Shown here: positions 1-9,521 of the stretch, one piece after another
Layout: each line of letters opens with the position of its first letter
Numbering within the stretch: the first letter of the stretch is position 1
Assembly (NCBI GenBank): GCA_938039675.1
Contig: CALHUI010000003.1
Span: 434,001 to 498,000 of the forward strand
Source of the DNA: an uncultured Cytophagales bacterium
GTDB taxonomy: Bacteria; Bacteroidota; Bacteroidia; Cytophagales; Thermoflexibacteraceae
DNA length: 64,000 bases
Direction of reading: 5' to 3'
Notes under the pieces: model-generated
Seen by the model: only the letters and a program-made list of their open reading frames with translations
Told to the model about the DNA's origin: nothing
Databases searched by the model: none
Translations under genes and position numbers: made by a program

Positions 1-93
1 CGCTACGCAGTTGCACAGCTCGTTGCCGGAAGGAGTAAAACTGCCGAATATCATCATAAAAGCAGTTGTTGCAGTGTATAAAATGGTTTTCAT
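1..93 (-). CDS. N-terminal fragment of an exported protein (runs off the window start)
   Basis: Reverse strand from ATG at 93 reads MKTILYTATTAFMMIFGSFTPSGNELCNCVA..., signal-peptide-like and open to the window edge. Confidence 0.5.
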   Translation of the reverse strand, partial: MKTILYTATTAFMMIFGSFTPSGNELCNCVA

Positions 94-132
94 GTGATTG
101 AATGAGTTGGATTAGAGATAAGATGCCTTATG

Positions 133-990
133 TCATTGGCGTGTTGAAAAATCGTTGACTGATTTGATAAACTCTGCCCCCATTAGAAAAATAATAGCAG
201 AGTAGTAAATCCATACCAACAATACTGCCAAAGAAGCCGTAGCTCCGTAAATCAGATTAATGCTGCTGTAAGCAATGTACATGCCGATTATCCAACGCCC
301 GATGCCAAAAAAAATTGTGGTAAATACAGCACCGTAGAAAGTATGCGACCAACGCATTTTTACATCGGACAACCATTGATAAATAAGCCAAAACAGCAGC
401 AGTAAAATGCTGAATATTAAACCTCGGTCGGTTAAAATGCCAATAAACCGTAATTGTTTGGGTAGTATTTTTTCTATGTGGCTGTAAACAATTGTAAGCG
501 TCTGTTCTGCAATTATCAGTACAATAATGAGCAGCCCTATCATAAACGTAATGAGCAGCCCCATAAATCGCTTGTGCAGCAGTTGCCAGAAAGTGAGTTG
601 TTCGCCTGTTTTGATGCCCCATATTCTGTTGAGCGAGTTATGGATGGCCGAGAATACCGATGTGGCACCAATGATGACCGTAGCTATACCGGCGGTAAGT
701 GCCCAAAAGTTATTTCCTTCCAAATACGCAAAGCGAATAATGGATTCAATCAGTCGTGCGGCATCTTCGCCAATCAGGTCGGCAGTTTTGCGGTAAATTT
801 CGCCCTGTGCGGCTTCTTGCCCAAAAAAGAATCCGCTAACCGATACGATAATGAACAGAATGGGGGCTAATGAAAAAGTAGTATAGTAAGCAAGCGCTGC
901 ACTATGCGTAAAACAGTCATCCTGAATAAAATTGCTTGCCAAAATGCGTACACTTCGCCCGATTTTTGTCAGTAAATATTTGCCATTCAT
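133..990 (-). CDS. YihY/virulence factor BrkB family membrane protein
   Basis: DDCFTHSAALAYYTTFSLAPILFIIVSVSGFFFG and GATSVFSAIHNSLNRIWGI motifs; several TM helices; start placed at internal M (MNGKYLL) rather than the 1113 ORF start. Confidence 0.88.
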   Translation of the reverse strand: MNGKYLLTKIGRSVRILASNFIQDDCFTHSAALAYYTTFSLAPILFIIVSVSGFFFGQEAAQGEIYRKTADLIGEDAARLIESIIRFAYLEGNNFWALTAGIATVIIGATSVFSAIHNSLNRIWGIKTGEQLTFWQLLHKRFMGLLITFMIGLLIIVLIIAEQTLTIVYSHIEKILPKQLRFIGILTDRGLIFSILLLLFWLIYQWLSDVKMRWSHTFYGAVFTTIFFGIGRWIIGMYIAYSSINLIYGATASLAVLLVWIYYSAIIFLMGAEFIKSVNDFSTRQ

Positions 991-1060
991 GCTGCTAAAA
1001 TGCTTAATTTTGGTCAGCAAGGCAAAATTTTGTAAAACCATTGCTTTAATTAATTGCAAT

Positions 1061-3397
1061 ATGATGGAATCCGGAATCTTACAAAACGGCAAAGCAGTAC
1101 TTCTCAGCACCAATCGTTATATAAAAGACAGCGATATTACGGTACACACAATGGCCGAGCCTGCGGCAGGCTTGATGCAGGAGGTGATTGGGCAGCACTT
1201 AATTAGCAGTTTACATGCCGAAAATATCGTTTGGCTGAACAATGAGCCGGATGTCATCAGAATTAAAGAGCAAATCGCTTGGGCTGCCGAACAGGCCAGA
1301 GACTTGCTGTTGATTTATATTGCAGGCACAGCCATTTTGCGCCGCAGTCAAATTTATATCACCTTGCCACATTCCACCCGGGCGCAAATCCACGTGAATG
1401 GTATTTCTATACAGGAGTTGGCCGATGTTGTCCGCGAGCCGGAGGGCGCACACAAGGTTTTTGTGCTGGATTGCCATTTCTCGGGCGATGTCCCCGATAT
1501 GGTGCAGGCAGTACGCGAGGAACTGCACCGACACGCGGCCAAACTGAAAAAATCGTTCCTCATCGCTCAACTGTGGCAAGAAGGACGCGAAACACTGGGG
1601 CAGCAAATCAGCCGCATTTTGCGGAAGGGCATAATGAAACCGCAAGAGTGGCTTACTTTAGAAGATATTTGTCAGGAACTCAGCGAAATTGCACAACGCA
1701 ACCGCCAGCCCGAGCCATTAATAGCCGCCAAAAAACAAACGCTTGGCACAGCCATAGCTTTCAACCAGCGTTACAAAGAGTTTCAGCGCCTGTTTGCCGA
1801 AGCTCGGCAGGCTTTTGATGCACATGATTTTGACCTTGCCCTCACCTATTTCTCACAGGCACAAGGGCTTTATGCCAACGACGACGACACGGCCACTCAC
1901 ATCCGATTTATCAACCGCTTTCAGGAGGCAGAACAGTTTTATGCCCAAAAGCAGTATATCGCCGCGCGTCGTGCCTACGAAGCTGCTTTTGAGTTGATTC
2001 CTGCGCCGTTTTTGTTAGAAAAAATAGAACGCTGCACGGCAGATTTAGCCAATCATTATTTTGAACTGCAACAATATGACCAAGCAAAAGCCGCCTATAC
2101 ACGCTTGGCAAGCGACCACCCCGGCAATGCTTTCTACGCCGAACGGCTGCAAATCAGCTCCTCCGAGCAGCGCTATCACGAGTTGATAGATAAGGCAGAC
2201 AGTCATTATTTCCGCTATGAATTTGTAGAAGCACTGGAAGCCTATCGCGAAGCCATGACCATTCATACCGACACCAAAACCGAACGCCGTGCACAAGAGT
2301 GCCAGCGCTACGTAGATGTGTTGGTATATCTGCAACAAAAAGCCGAAACCGATGTCCGCGCCCGTATAGCGGAAGAAATGCAGCAAAAGGCAGATGCAGC
2401 TGTTGCAGAACGCGTTGCCCAGTTACAAAAAGAACTTACAGCGCGGATAGAGCAGGAGATGACCGCGAAAATGCAACAGTACTACGATACGCTCGTTTGG
2501 GATGCCGCCCTACAAAGCAACCAACGCGCAGCAATTGAACTGTATCGCAGCCTGTTCCCCAACGGGACATATATTGACCAAGCCGACTATTGGTTGAGCC
2601 TGTACCAAGAACCTGTTTACACCCCTGCAAAGCCCGTTGAAACATCTCCTTCCGTGCAATGGCAAAAATCAGCGGCAATTGAAACAAGCCCTTCTATTCA
2701 ACAAGAAAAACCGCCGGCAGAACAGTCTTTGTTTAAGCCGATAATAGAGGTTGTGCAATCCCAAATGCCGCAACCCGCGCCGCAATCTGTAGCCGAACTC
2801 CCTAAAGATGAAGAAACGCTCTGGAATGAGGCACTCAGCAAAGATACGATAGAGGGCTACTTGGAATACATTTCCCGAACCTCCGACGCTGAACATATTG
2901 CTGATGCTTACTACCGCATCAGCCGCATCAGGAATGCCGCCGCTCCTGTTGAAGAGGAAATGACAGCGCCCCACACCCTGCCTGCCGAAGAAATACCCGC
3001 ATTTGTTTACAATAACGACGTTCACGAAGAAACATCTGCCGCCAGTACGAGTGCCTACAAAGCACCCGCAGTTGCAGTGCCTGTAACGGAAACCTACCCA
3101 AACACTGCCGAGATGCTTGAGGAAGACTTTTGGCAACAAGCCCTGTTGGTCAATACTTCTCAGGCATATCAGAACTATCTGAACCGCTCAACGTTGCTTA
3201 AATACGAAAGTCAGGCAAAAGAGCGCATCAGCGCATTGCAGGAAAAAGAAAAAGTGCAGGAAACTTTGGAATGGGAAAAAGCAAGCGCTGAGGATACTTT
3301 GGAAGCCTACAAAGCGTACATTAATAAATATCCGTTTGGCAGTTACTATGCCAAAGCCCGATTCCGCATCGCAAGATTAGAATCGGAAATCAATTAA
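1061..3397 (+). CDS. Caspase-like (apparently catalytically dead) domain fused to TPR/coiled-coil and C-terminal helical repeats
   Basis: LLLIYIAGTAILRRSQIYITLP ... KVFVLDCHFSGD resembles the caspase-like core (YYAGHG...LDCCFSG); TPR-like FNQRYKEFQRLFAEARQAFDAHDFDLALTYFSQAQ; C-terminal repeats such as LEWEKASAEDTLEAYKAYINKYPFGSYYAKARFRIARLE. The ORF opens at 932 but the ATG at 1061/1064 clears the divergent yihY gene. Confidence 0.6.
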   Translation: MMESGILQNGKAVLLSTNRYIKDSDITVHTMAEPAAGLMQEVIGQHLISSLHAENIVWLNNEPDVIRIKEQIAWAAEQARDLLLIYIAGTAILRRSQIYITLPHSTRAQIHVNGISIQELADVVREPEGAHKVFVLDCHFSGDVPDMVQAVREELHRHAAKLKKSFLIAQLWQEGRETLGQQISRILRKGIMKPQEWLTLEDICQELSEIAQRNRQPEPLIAAKKQTLGTAIAFNQRYKEFQRLFAEARQAFDAHDFDLALTYFSQAQGLYANDDDTATHIRFINRFQEAEQFYAQKQYIAARRAYEAAFELIPAPFLLEKIERCTADLANHYFELQQYDQAKAAYTRLASDHPGNAFYAERLQISSSEQRYHELIDKADSHYFRYEFVEALEAYREAMTIHTDTKTERRAQECQRYVDVLVYLQQKAETDVRARIAEEMQQKADAAVAERVAQLQKELTARIEQEMTAKMQQYYDTLVWDAALQSNQRAAIELYRSLFPNGTYIDQADYWLSLYQEPVYTPAKPVETSPSVQWQKSAAIETSPSIQQEKPPAEQSLFKPIIEVVQSQMPQPAPQSVAELPKDEETLWNEALSKDTIEGYLEYISRTSDAEHIADAYYRISRIRNAAAPVEEEMTAPHTLPAEEIPAFVYNNDVHEETSAASTSAYKAPAVAVPVTETYPNTAEMLEEDFWQQALLVNTSQAYQNYLNRSTLLKYESQAKERISALQEKEKVQETLEWEKASAEDTLEAYKAYINKYPFGSYYAKARFRIARLESEIN

Positions 3398-3484
3398 TAT
3401 TGTACACTTGTAATTATTTATTGATTTTTGTTTGCAAATTGCTTACAGAAGTGCTAAATTCACACTTTGAAATAACAATCAGTC

Positions 3485-4537
3485 ATGGCAGAAGACAAAG
3501 AAAAACAGGAAAAGCTCAAAATGCTGGAGCTCACCATAGCCAAGTTAGACAAGGCGTATGGCAAAGGTACAGTCATGCGTTTGAATGGCGATAAGGTAGA
3601 AGACATTCCTGCCATTTCAACCGGTTCGCTGGGCTTAGATATTGCATTGGGCATTGGCGGCCTGCCTCGTGGCCGTGTGGTAGAAATTTACGGCCCCGAA
3701 TCATCAGGTAAAACAACACTGACCCTCCACTGCATTGCCGAAGCACAAAAAGCAGGCGGTTTGGCAGCGTTCATAGATGCAGAGCACGCATTTGACAAGG
3801 TATATGCCGAAAAACTTGGCGTTGATTTAGATAACCTGTTAGTTTCACAGCCCGACAACGGTGAGCAGGCTCTTGAAATTGCCGAACAACTCATCCGCTC
3901 CGGCGCAATAGACATCATCGTTATTGACTCCGTAGCTGCACTCGTCCCCAAAGCAGAATTAGAAGGCGACATGGGCGACAGCAAAATGGGCTTGCAGGCA
4001 CGCTTGATGAGCCAAGCACTCAGAAAACTAACCGGCACCATCAGCAAAACCAACTGCTGTTGTATCTTCATTAACCAGCTTCGCGATAAAATCGGGGTGA
4101 TGTTTGGCAGCCCCGAAACTACCACCGGCGGCAATGCGCTGAAATATTACGCATCCGTTCGTTTAGATATTCGCCGCATTGGTGCCATCAAAGAAGGTGC
4201 AGACAACGTGGTAGGCAACCGCACCCGTGTAAAAGTGGTGAAAAATAAGGTTTCTCCGCCTTTCCGTCAGGCCGAGTTTGACATTATGTACGGCGAGGGC
4301 ATCTCAAAAGTAGGAGAAATCATTGATTTAGCCTCTGAAATGGAAATTATCAAAAAGTCGGGCTCATGGTTCTCCTACAACGGTAACAAGCTCGGTCAAG
4401 GGCGCGATGCAGTGAAAAATCTCTTGGCCGACAATCCCGAATTATCCGATGAGATTGAAGCTAAAATAAGGGCTATGGCAAAAGGGATGCCCGTACCCGA
4501 TACGGTCAGTGCCAACGGAGAAGCAGATGATGAATAA
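3485..4537 (+). CDS. recA: Recombinase RecA
   Basis: [19 protein letters not shown] Walker [52 protein letters not shown]. Confidence 0.99.
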   Translation: MAEDKEKQEKLKMLELTIAKLDKAYGKGTVMRLNGDKVEDIPAISTGSLGLDIALGIGGLPRGRVVEIYGPESSGKTTLTLHCIAEAQKAGGLAAFIDAEHAFDKVYAEKLGVDLDNLLVSQPDNGEQALEIAEQLIRSGAIDIIVIDSVAALVPKAELEGDMGDSKMGLQARLMSQALRKLTGTISKTNCCCIFINQLRDKIGVMFGSPETTTGGNALKYYASVRLDIRRIGAIKEGADNVVGNRTRVKVVKNKVSPPFRQAEFDIMYGEGISKVGEIIDLASEMEIIKKSGSWFSYNGNKLGQGRDAVKNLLADNPELSDEIEAKIRAMAKGMPVPDTVSANGEADDE

Positions 4538-4619
4538 TACAAACCCGGACGGATGCAACAATCGGTCGGGTTGATTTTATCAAGCAAGTGAATAAAAGCC
4601 CTTCAATGTGGATAAACCT

Positions 4620-4640
4620 GACAGGTCTTCAAGACCTGTC
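4620..4640. repeat. Perfect palindrome gacaggtctt-c-aagacctgtc
   Basis: 10-bp inverted repeat with 1-nt centre, related to the palindrome at 56847-56878. Confidence 0.75.
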
Positions 4641-4825
4641 ATATGCAAATGTGTATTTTTCAATAATTTGTGAAAATGTTTTCGCAAATCTCTTGCGCTT
4701 TTGTGTAAGCAAGCAGATTTTGGCAAGTAGCGCAAATGAACGCCGATGGATGGGTTGAAAGAGAGAGTCCACATATCTTAACACTATTTAAGCCCGCTCG
4801 CAAACGCATGGCAGGGCTTTTTCCA

Positions 4826-4833
4826 TAGCTTTG
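4826..4833 (+). promoter_or_regulatory. Bacteroidota -7 element TAGCTTTG upstream of the ostA-like gene
   Basis: Matches TAnnTTTG; ATG follows 5 nt later at 4839. Confidence 0.5.
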
Positions 4834-4838
4834 CAGCT

Positions 4839-6827
4839 ATGATACCATTACAAAAATCAGCAATCGGAGTCTACACGGCAATTATTTGGGGTTTGCTGTT
4901 ATTCTTTTTGGCACATACAGGCGGCTTGTTCGCCCAAAATCCCACATCAGGCGGCAGCAGCGCAGATGCCAAACAACAACCTGCCAAAAAAGAGCCTCCA
5001 ATAGAACTGTTGCCCGGTGCAGGCGTGCTCATAGGAGATGTTGTAAAAGGCGAAAATGTGCGGAAAGTACTGATGGATTCGCTTACCAAAGCACAAATCG
5101 GATTCCGGCAAGGAGGTGCTATGATGTTTTGCGACAGCGCCATTCAATACATCGGTCGGAATGTGGTACATGCCTTTGGGCGCATCTATCTGATTGATGC
5201 GGACAGTACCACTGCTGTCGGCGATTCGCTTTTTTACGATGGCAATACCCGCATAGCACGCCTGCGCGGCAACGTTGTGCTGCGCGATAAGGACAAAACC
5301 GTTACAACGAATCGCTTGGACTACAACCTCGCCACCAAAATAGCCAATTACAGCGGTGGCGGCATGGTTCAGGACGACAGCTCGCGCCTGACCAGCCGCA
5401 TCGGTTACTACAACACCATTACCAAAGTTGCCAATTTTCGCGGGAACGTATACTACCAAAGTCCTGAAACCGAACTTTCAGGCGATACTCTCACCTACAA
5501 TGCTCGCTCGAAAATAGTCTATTTCAATTCACGGACGCGCATTAAAACCCGCAACGGCGATATTATCACCGATAAAGGCGAATACAATACCGTGCTTGGC
5601 AAATCCAACTTTAAAGGGCGCACCAAAATCGACACAGACGAATATACCATCAGCGGAGATGTGTTGGATTATGACCGCGTAATGGAACGGGGATTTGCCA
5701 AAGGTAATGTAGAGTTTTACAACAAAAGAGACAACTTTATTATCCTTGGTGACTTTACACGCTATGATGGCGTGCCGGAAACAAGTCAAGTATATGGCAA
5801 TGCCGTACTGATAAGCCCGCAAAAAAACAGCAAGGACACGCTCTTTCTGGCTGCCGATACGCTGATTTCTTACAAGGAAGCACCATTGGCTGACTCATTA
5901 CCTGCCATTAAAAAACTGACTGCTTACCGCAATGTGCGCATCTATCGTTCCGATTTTCAGTCAAAATGCGATTCGCTGGGTTATCATCTGAACGATTCTA
6001 CCATTTTTTTCTACTACGACCCCGTCATTTGGACGAAAGGTTCGCAGTTAGTAGCCAAAGATATCAGCGTCCGCATGAAGAACGGTCAGATAGACTCCAT
6101 GAGTTTGCAGGAAAAGGCTTTTGTGATTTCGCAGGACACGCTGCTCAATTTCAATCAGATTAAGGGCAAAAATATTGACGCAAAATTTTACAAAGGTGAA
6201 CTGCGCAAGGTTTTTGTGAGCGGCAACGGTGAAAGTATTTTTCACGTGCTGGAACAGGATACCTTGTTTATGGGGCTAAACTACGTCAAATGCAGCGACA
6301 TGATTATCACTTTCAACGATTCGGCTCAGTTACAGGATATTTTGTTTATTAAACAGCCCGAAGGAAAGTTTATCCCGCCGCATGAGATTAAGCAGGAAAA
6401 CAAATATTTGGACGATTTTAACTGGCGAAGCAGCGAAAAACCGGCAAAGGGCGTTGTATTAGGCATCCATGCAGCCAATCAGTACCGCAGCGGTGATTTG
6501 AAAGGCGCACTGATGATTGTGGATGACTTTTTTAAGGTCTTCTTAAAGGGTGACAGGTTAATTTTTTATCGCACTGATGCAGATGAGGCAGACATTAAGC
6601 CCGAATTTTTTGTCCATGTGTATCCCAAAAACAAAAACGACTTGCCCATAGACAAGCGAAAGACAGGCTATGAAAATTTGGATTTCCGGTTTCCTGCCAA
6701 GCAGTTGCAAAACCGAACAGCCAAACACGACTTGGTATTACCCGAATTTAAGGCGGCGCGAGTAGTCATTGGGCAATACGGGGCTAAGAAAAAGATACTT
6801 TGGCAAAAAAGCTACAATTTCAGATAA
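4839..6827 (+). CDS. OstA-like protein (LptA/OstA N-terminal domain repeats, LPS transport related)
   Basis: Signal peptide then repeated beta-strand pattern: GNVVLRDKDKTVTTNRLDYNLATKIANYSGGGMVQDDSSRLTSRIGYYNTITKVANFRGNVYY. Confidence 0.85.
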   Translation: MIPLQKSAIGVYTAIIWGLLLFFLAHTGGLFAQNPTSGGSSADAKQQPAKKEPPIELLPGAGVLIGDVVKGENVRKVLMDSLTKAQIGFRQGGAMMFCDSAIQYIGRNVVHAFGRIYLIDADSTTAVGDSLFYDGNTRIARLRGNVVLRDKDKTVTTNRLDYNLATKIANYSGGGMVQDDSSRLTSRIGYYNTITKVANFRGNVYYQSPETELSGDTLTYNARSKIVYFNSRTRIKTRNGDIITDKGEYNTVLGKSNFKGRTKIDTDEYTISGDVLDYDRVMERGFAKGNVEFYNKRDNFIILGDFTRYDGVPETSQVYGNAVLISPQKNSKDTLFLAADTLISYKEAPLADSLPAIKKLTAYRNVRIYRSDFQSKCDSLGYHLNDSTIFFYYDPVIWTKGSQLVAKDISVRMKNGQIDSMSLQEKAFVISQDTLLNFNQIKGKNIDAKFYKGELRKVFVSGNGESIFHVLEQDTLFMGLNYVKCSDMIITFNDSAQLQDILFIKQPEGKFIPPHEIKQENKYLDDFNWRSSEKPAKGVVLGIHAANQYRSGDLKGALMIVDDFFKVFLKGDRLIFYRTDADEADIKPEFFVHVYPKNKNDLPIDKRKTGYENLDFRFPAKQLQNRTAKHDLVLPEFKAARVVIGQYGAKKKILWQKSYNFR

Positions 6828-7005
6828 GCAAGCAGGTATTGGGGTATCAGATTGAAAATCAGGTTTAAACACGTTTTTTTCAATGGTTTAGCCAAAAACT
6901 TTTCGCAAACTGCCTGTATTTTGTATAAAGCCACAGGTTATTGGCAACTATCGGCTTGCATTATGGAATGTGCTTTAGTCGGCTTGGTTGGTTCTTAAAA
7001 AACGC

Positions 7006-7024
7006 GGCCACCCAACGGGTGGCC
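7006..7024 (-). terminator. Intrinsic terminator of nrdB
   Basis: ggccaccc-aac-gggtggcc hairpin; on the minus strand followed by GCGTTTTTTAAG. Confidence 0.75.
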
Positions 7025-7049
7025 TGTCAGGTTATTTAAAGTTACGCTA

Positions 7050-8039
7050 TTAAAAATCTTCGTCCAAGCTGAATTTCTGTGCTGATTTTTCGCTCATCAC
7101 GCCGGCTTTTTGATATTCGCCTACGCGTTTTTCGAAGAAGTTGGTTTTCCCTTGCAGCGAAATCATTTCCATAAAATCGAATGGATTAGATGAGCCGTAG
7201 TATTTTTTGTAGCCCAATTCCACCAGCAGGCGGTCGGCTACAAACTCAATGTATTGGCTCATCAGCCGCGAATTCATGCCTATTAAGTCCACGGGCAGGG
7301 CATCTGTGATAAACTCTTGTTCAATTTTTACAGCATCGGTAATAATCTCGAGCACTCGTTCCTCCGGCAGGCGATTTTTCAAATGGCGGGTGTAGAGCAG
7401 ACAGGCAAAGTCGCAGTGCAGACCTTCGTCTCTGGAAATCAGTTCATTAGAAAAACTCAGTCCCGGCATGAGACCGCGCTTTTTCAGCCAGAAAATAGAG
7501 CAGAAACTGCCTGAGAAGAAAATACCCTCGACGGCTGCAAAGGCCACTAAACGCTCGGCAAAGTTGGGGCTTTTAATCCAGCGCAGTGCCCATTCGGCTT
7601 TTTTCTGCACGCAGGGGATGGTTTCAATGGCATTGAACAGGCGGTGCTTTTCCGCAGGGTCTTTAATGTAGGTGTCAATCAGCAGCGAGTAAGTTTCCGA
7701 GTGGATGTTTTCCATCATAATCTGGAAGCCGTAGAAACATTTGGCCTCAGAATACTGTACTTCGTGCAAAAAATTGGCAGCCAAATTTTCATTCACAATG
7801 CCGTCGCTGGCAGCAAAAAACGCCAATACGTGCGAGATGAAATGACGCTCGCCATCGTTGAGGTTTTCCCAATCTTTCAAGTCTTGCGAGAGGTCTATTT
7901 CTTCGGCAGTCCAAAAACTTGCCTCATGTTTTTTGTACATCTGCCAGATATCGTCGTACTCGATAGGCAGCAATACAAAACGATTGGGGTTTTCAACCAG
8001 CAATGGTTCTGTAAAAGTTGCGGAATCAGTGTTTGTCAT
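7050..8039 (-). CDS. nrdB: Ribonucleotide-diphosphate reductase subunit beta (class Ia, eukaryote-like R2)
   Basis: [53 protein letters not shown]-terminal KFSLDEDF tail. Confidence 0.96.
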   Translation of the reverse strand: MTNTDSATFTEPLLVENPNRFVLLPIEYDDIWQMYKKHEASFWTAEEIDLSQDLKDWENLNDGERHFISHVLAFFAASDGIVNENLAANFLHEVQYSEAKCFYGFQIMMENIHSETYSLLIDTYIKDPAEKHRLFNAIETIPCVQKKAEWALRWIKSPNFAERLVAFAAVEGIFFSGSFCSIFWLKKRGLMPGLSFSNELISRDEGLHCDFACLLYTRHLKNRLPEERVLEIITDAVKIEQEFITDALPVDLIGMNSRLMSQYIEFVADRLLVELGYKKYYGSSNPFDFMEMISLQGKTNFFEKRVGEYQKAGVMSEKSAQKFSLDEDF

Positions 8040-8323
8040 TGTATGTGCAATCAGTAAGATAAATCAAACATCAGTACCGTATTCTTAAACAAATTGTCTA
8101 AGTGGATTTGTTTTAGAATTTTTACAAGATTTTCGCTAAAGGCGCAGGGTAGGGATAGCTTGTTATTACTTGCAAAGGTGCAATAAATAGGCCTGAATTG
8201 CGAATTTTTTTGCGGTTTTAAACATTTAAACTCTTGTTTGAAGTTTGTACAACTTAAACATTATCGGATTGCGGTTGGGAGTAAAATAGTATTATTTTTA
8301 GTAGGGTTGCAGTTTTACAAGCT

Positions 8324-9433
8324 CTAAAACGCTTCGGCAATGGAAAAATACAAGCCATGATTGCGCCGGCCGAATCCGTAATCCAAGCGCAGGTTGAGTT
8401 GTTCTTTTCGGTTGAGGGCTAAGCGCAGCCCGCCGCCGTAGCTGTATTTAAGTGTTTGCAAATTCACATCGGAAGGTGTTTTGAAAACATCACCAATGCC
8501 TGCAAAAGCCACAGCCCCTATGCGCCAAAACAAATGGCGACGATACTCTACCTGTGTGCCTGCAAAATTCAGGTCGCGAAAGCGGTTTCGGGCATAGCCG
8601 CGCAGGATGTCGTCATTGCCTGCCGCAGCCAGCATCAGGAAAGGCGGATTCCCGAAATTGAAATTAGTCAACACCTGATAGGCAATCACGTCTTTTTTAC
8701 CGATGCGGTAGTAGCGGGAGAAATTAGCCGTCAAATTACGGTAAGAGAAATCTCCGGCAAATGCTTTGCCGTAGGCATAGAAGCCCACATCCAAAAAAGT
8801 ACCTTGCGAGGCGTTTACAACGTTATCGCGTGAATCTATAACAAAAAGTAGTCCAACACCTCCGTTAACGCCTCCACTGCTGCCTATAATATTTTGACTA
8901 CGTAAAATTCCTGCTGTTTCTACCCTGAAATTGTGTAAGTTGGCAATTTGATAGTCAATGCCTGCATATATTTTATCCCAAAATTGGCGCATGGCAGTCA
9001 GGCGGGCACTGAGAATATCGTAGCTGTACAATTCGGGATTGCTGGCAGGGCTCTGATTACCAATGCCGTAAAATCGGTCGGGGAAGTTGCGGTAACGGGC
9101 TTCACCACGCAGCAGCCATGCCTCATCTTTCAGGAAAATGTTCCATGATGACCAGATGTCCAACTGTCTGTTTTGAGTGTAGTCGGCAAGTAGTTTTGCG
9201 TAAGACAGGCGGTTTTTGTCTTGGTCATCACCAATGCGGAAATAATAAAAGCCGACTGCGCCGTAGGCCAGTCGTGTGTCGGGGGTGGAGTAAAGCAGTG
9301 GCAAAATCAGCAATCCGTCTTTCTCTTGGGGCTGAAAAATTTTGGCAACTTTGAGGGTATCAGAAGCCGGTGCAGTGCCTGCATACCACAAGAAGAAAAA
9401 CAAAAAGCATATTTTTGAAGCGTAACGATTCAT
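8324..9433 (-). CDS. BamA/TamA-family outer-membrane beta-barrel protein (no POTRA apparent)
   Basis: Signal peptide; GGVNGGVGLLFVIDSRDNVVNASQGTFLDVGFYAYG; C-terminal RLDYGFGRRNHGLYFSIAEAF. Confidence 0.8.
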   Translation of the reverse strand: MNRYASKICFLFFFLWYAGTAPASDTLKVAKIFQPQEKDGLLILPLLYSTPDTRLAYGAVGFYYFRIGDDQDKNRLSYAKLLADYTQNRQLDIWSSWNIFLKDEAWLLRGEARYRNFPDRFYGIGNQSPASNPELYSYDILSARLTAMRQFWDKIYAGIDYQIANLHNFRVETAGILRSQNIIGSSGGVNGGVGLLFVIDSRDNVVNASQGTFLDVGFYAYGKAFAGDFSYRNLTANFSRYYRIGKKDVIAYQVLTNFNFGNPPFLMLAAAGNDDILRGYARNRFRDLNFAGTQVEYRRHLFWRIGAVAFAGIGDVFKTPSDVNLQTLKYSYGGGLRLALNRKEQLNLRLDYGFGRRNHGLYFSIAEAF

Positions 9434-9521
9434 ATAATTTTTTGACGCACACCGAAAGTAGTTGTGAGGTTAATATATGTTGTGTGAAACTATCGTAAAA
9501 CGGTTCTAACAGTATAAAAGT

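Noticed and set aside
932-1060. N-terminal extension of the caspase-like ORF (start 932)
   Set aside because: It overlaps the divergent yihY start region; ATG 1061/1064 begins the protein-like sequence
1279-1818. 179-aa plus-strand ORF inside the caspase-like gene, and minus ORFs 1211-1645 and 2669-3139
   Set aside because: Shadow ORFs in alternative frames with low-complexity Arg/Cys-rich composition and no recognisable motif
8040-8323. Possible riboswitch or NrdR box upstream of nrdB
   Set aside because: No convincing conserved NrdR-box pair or cobalamin-riboswitch core seen by eye
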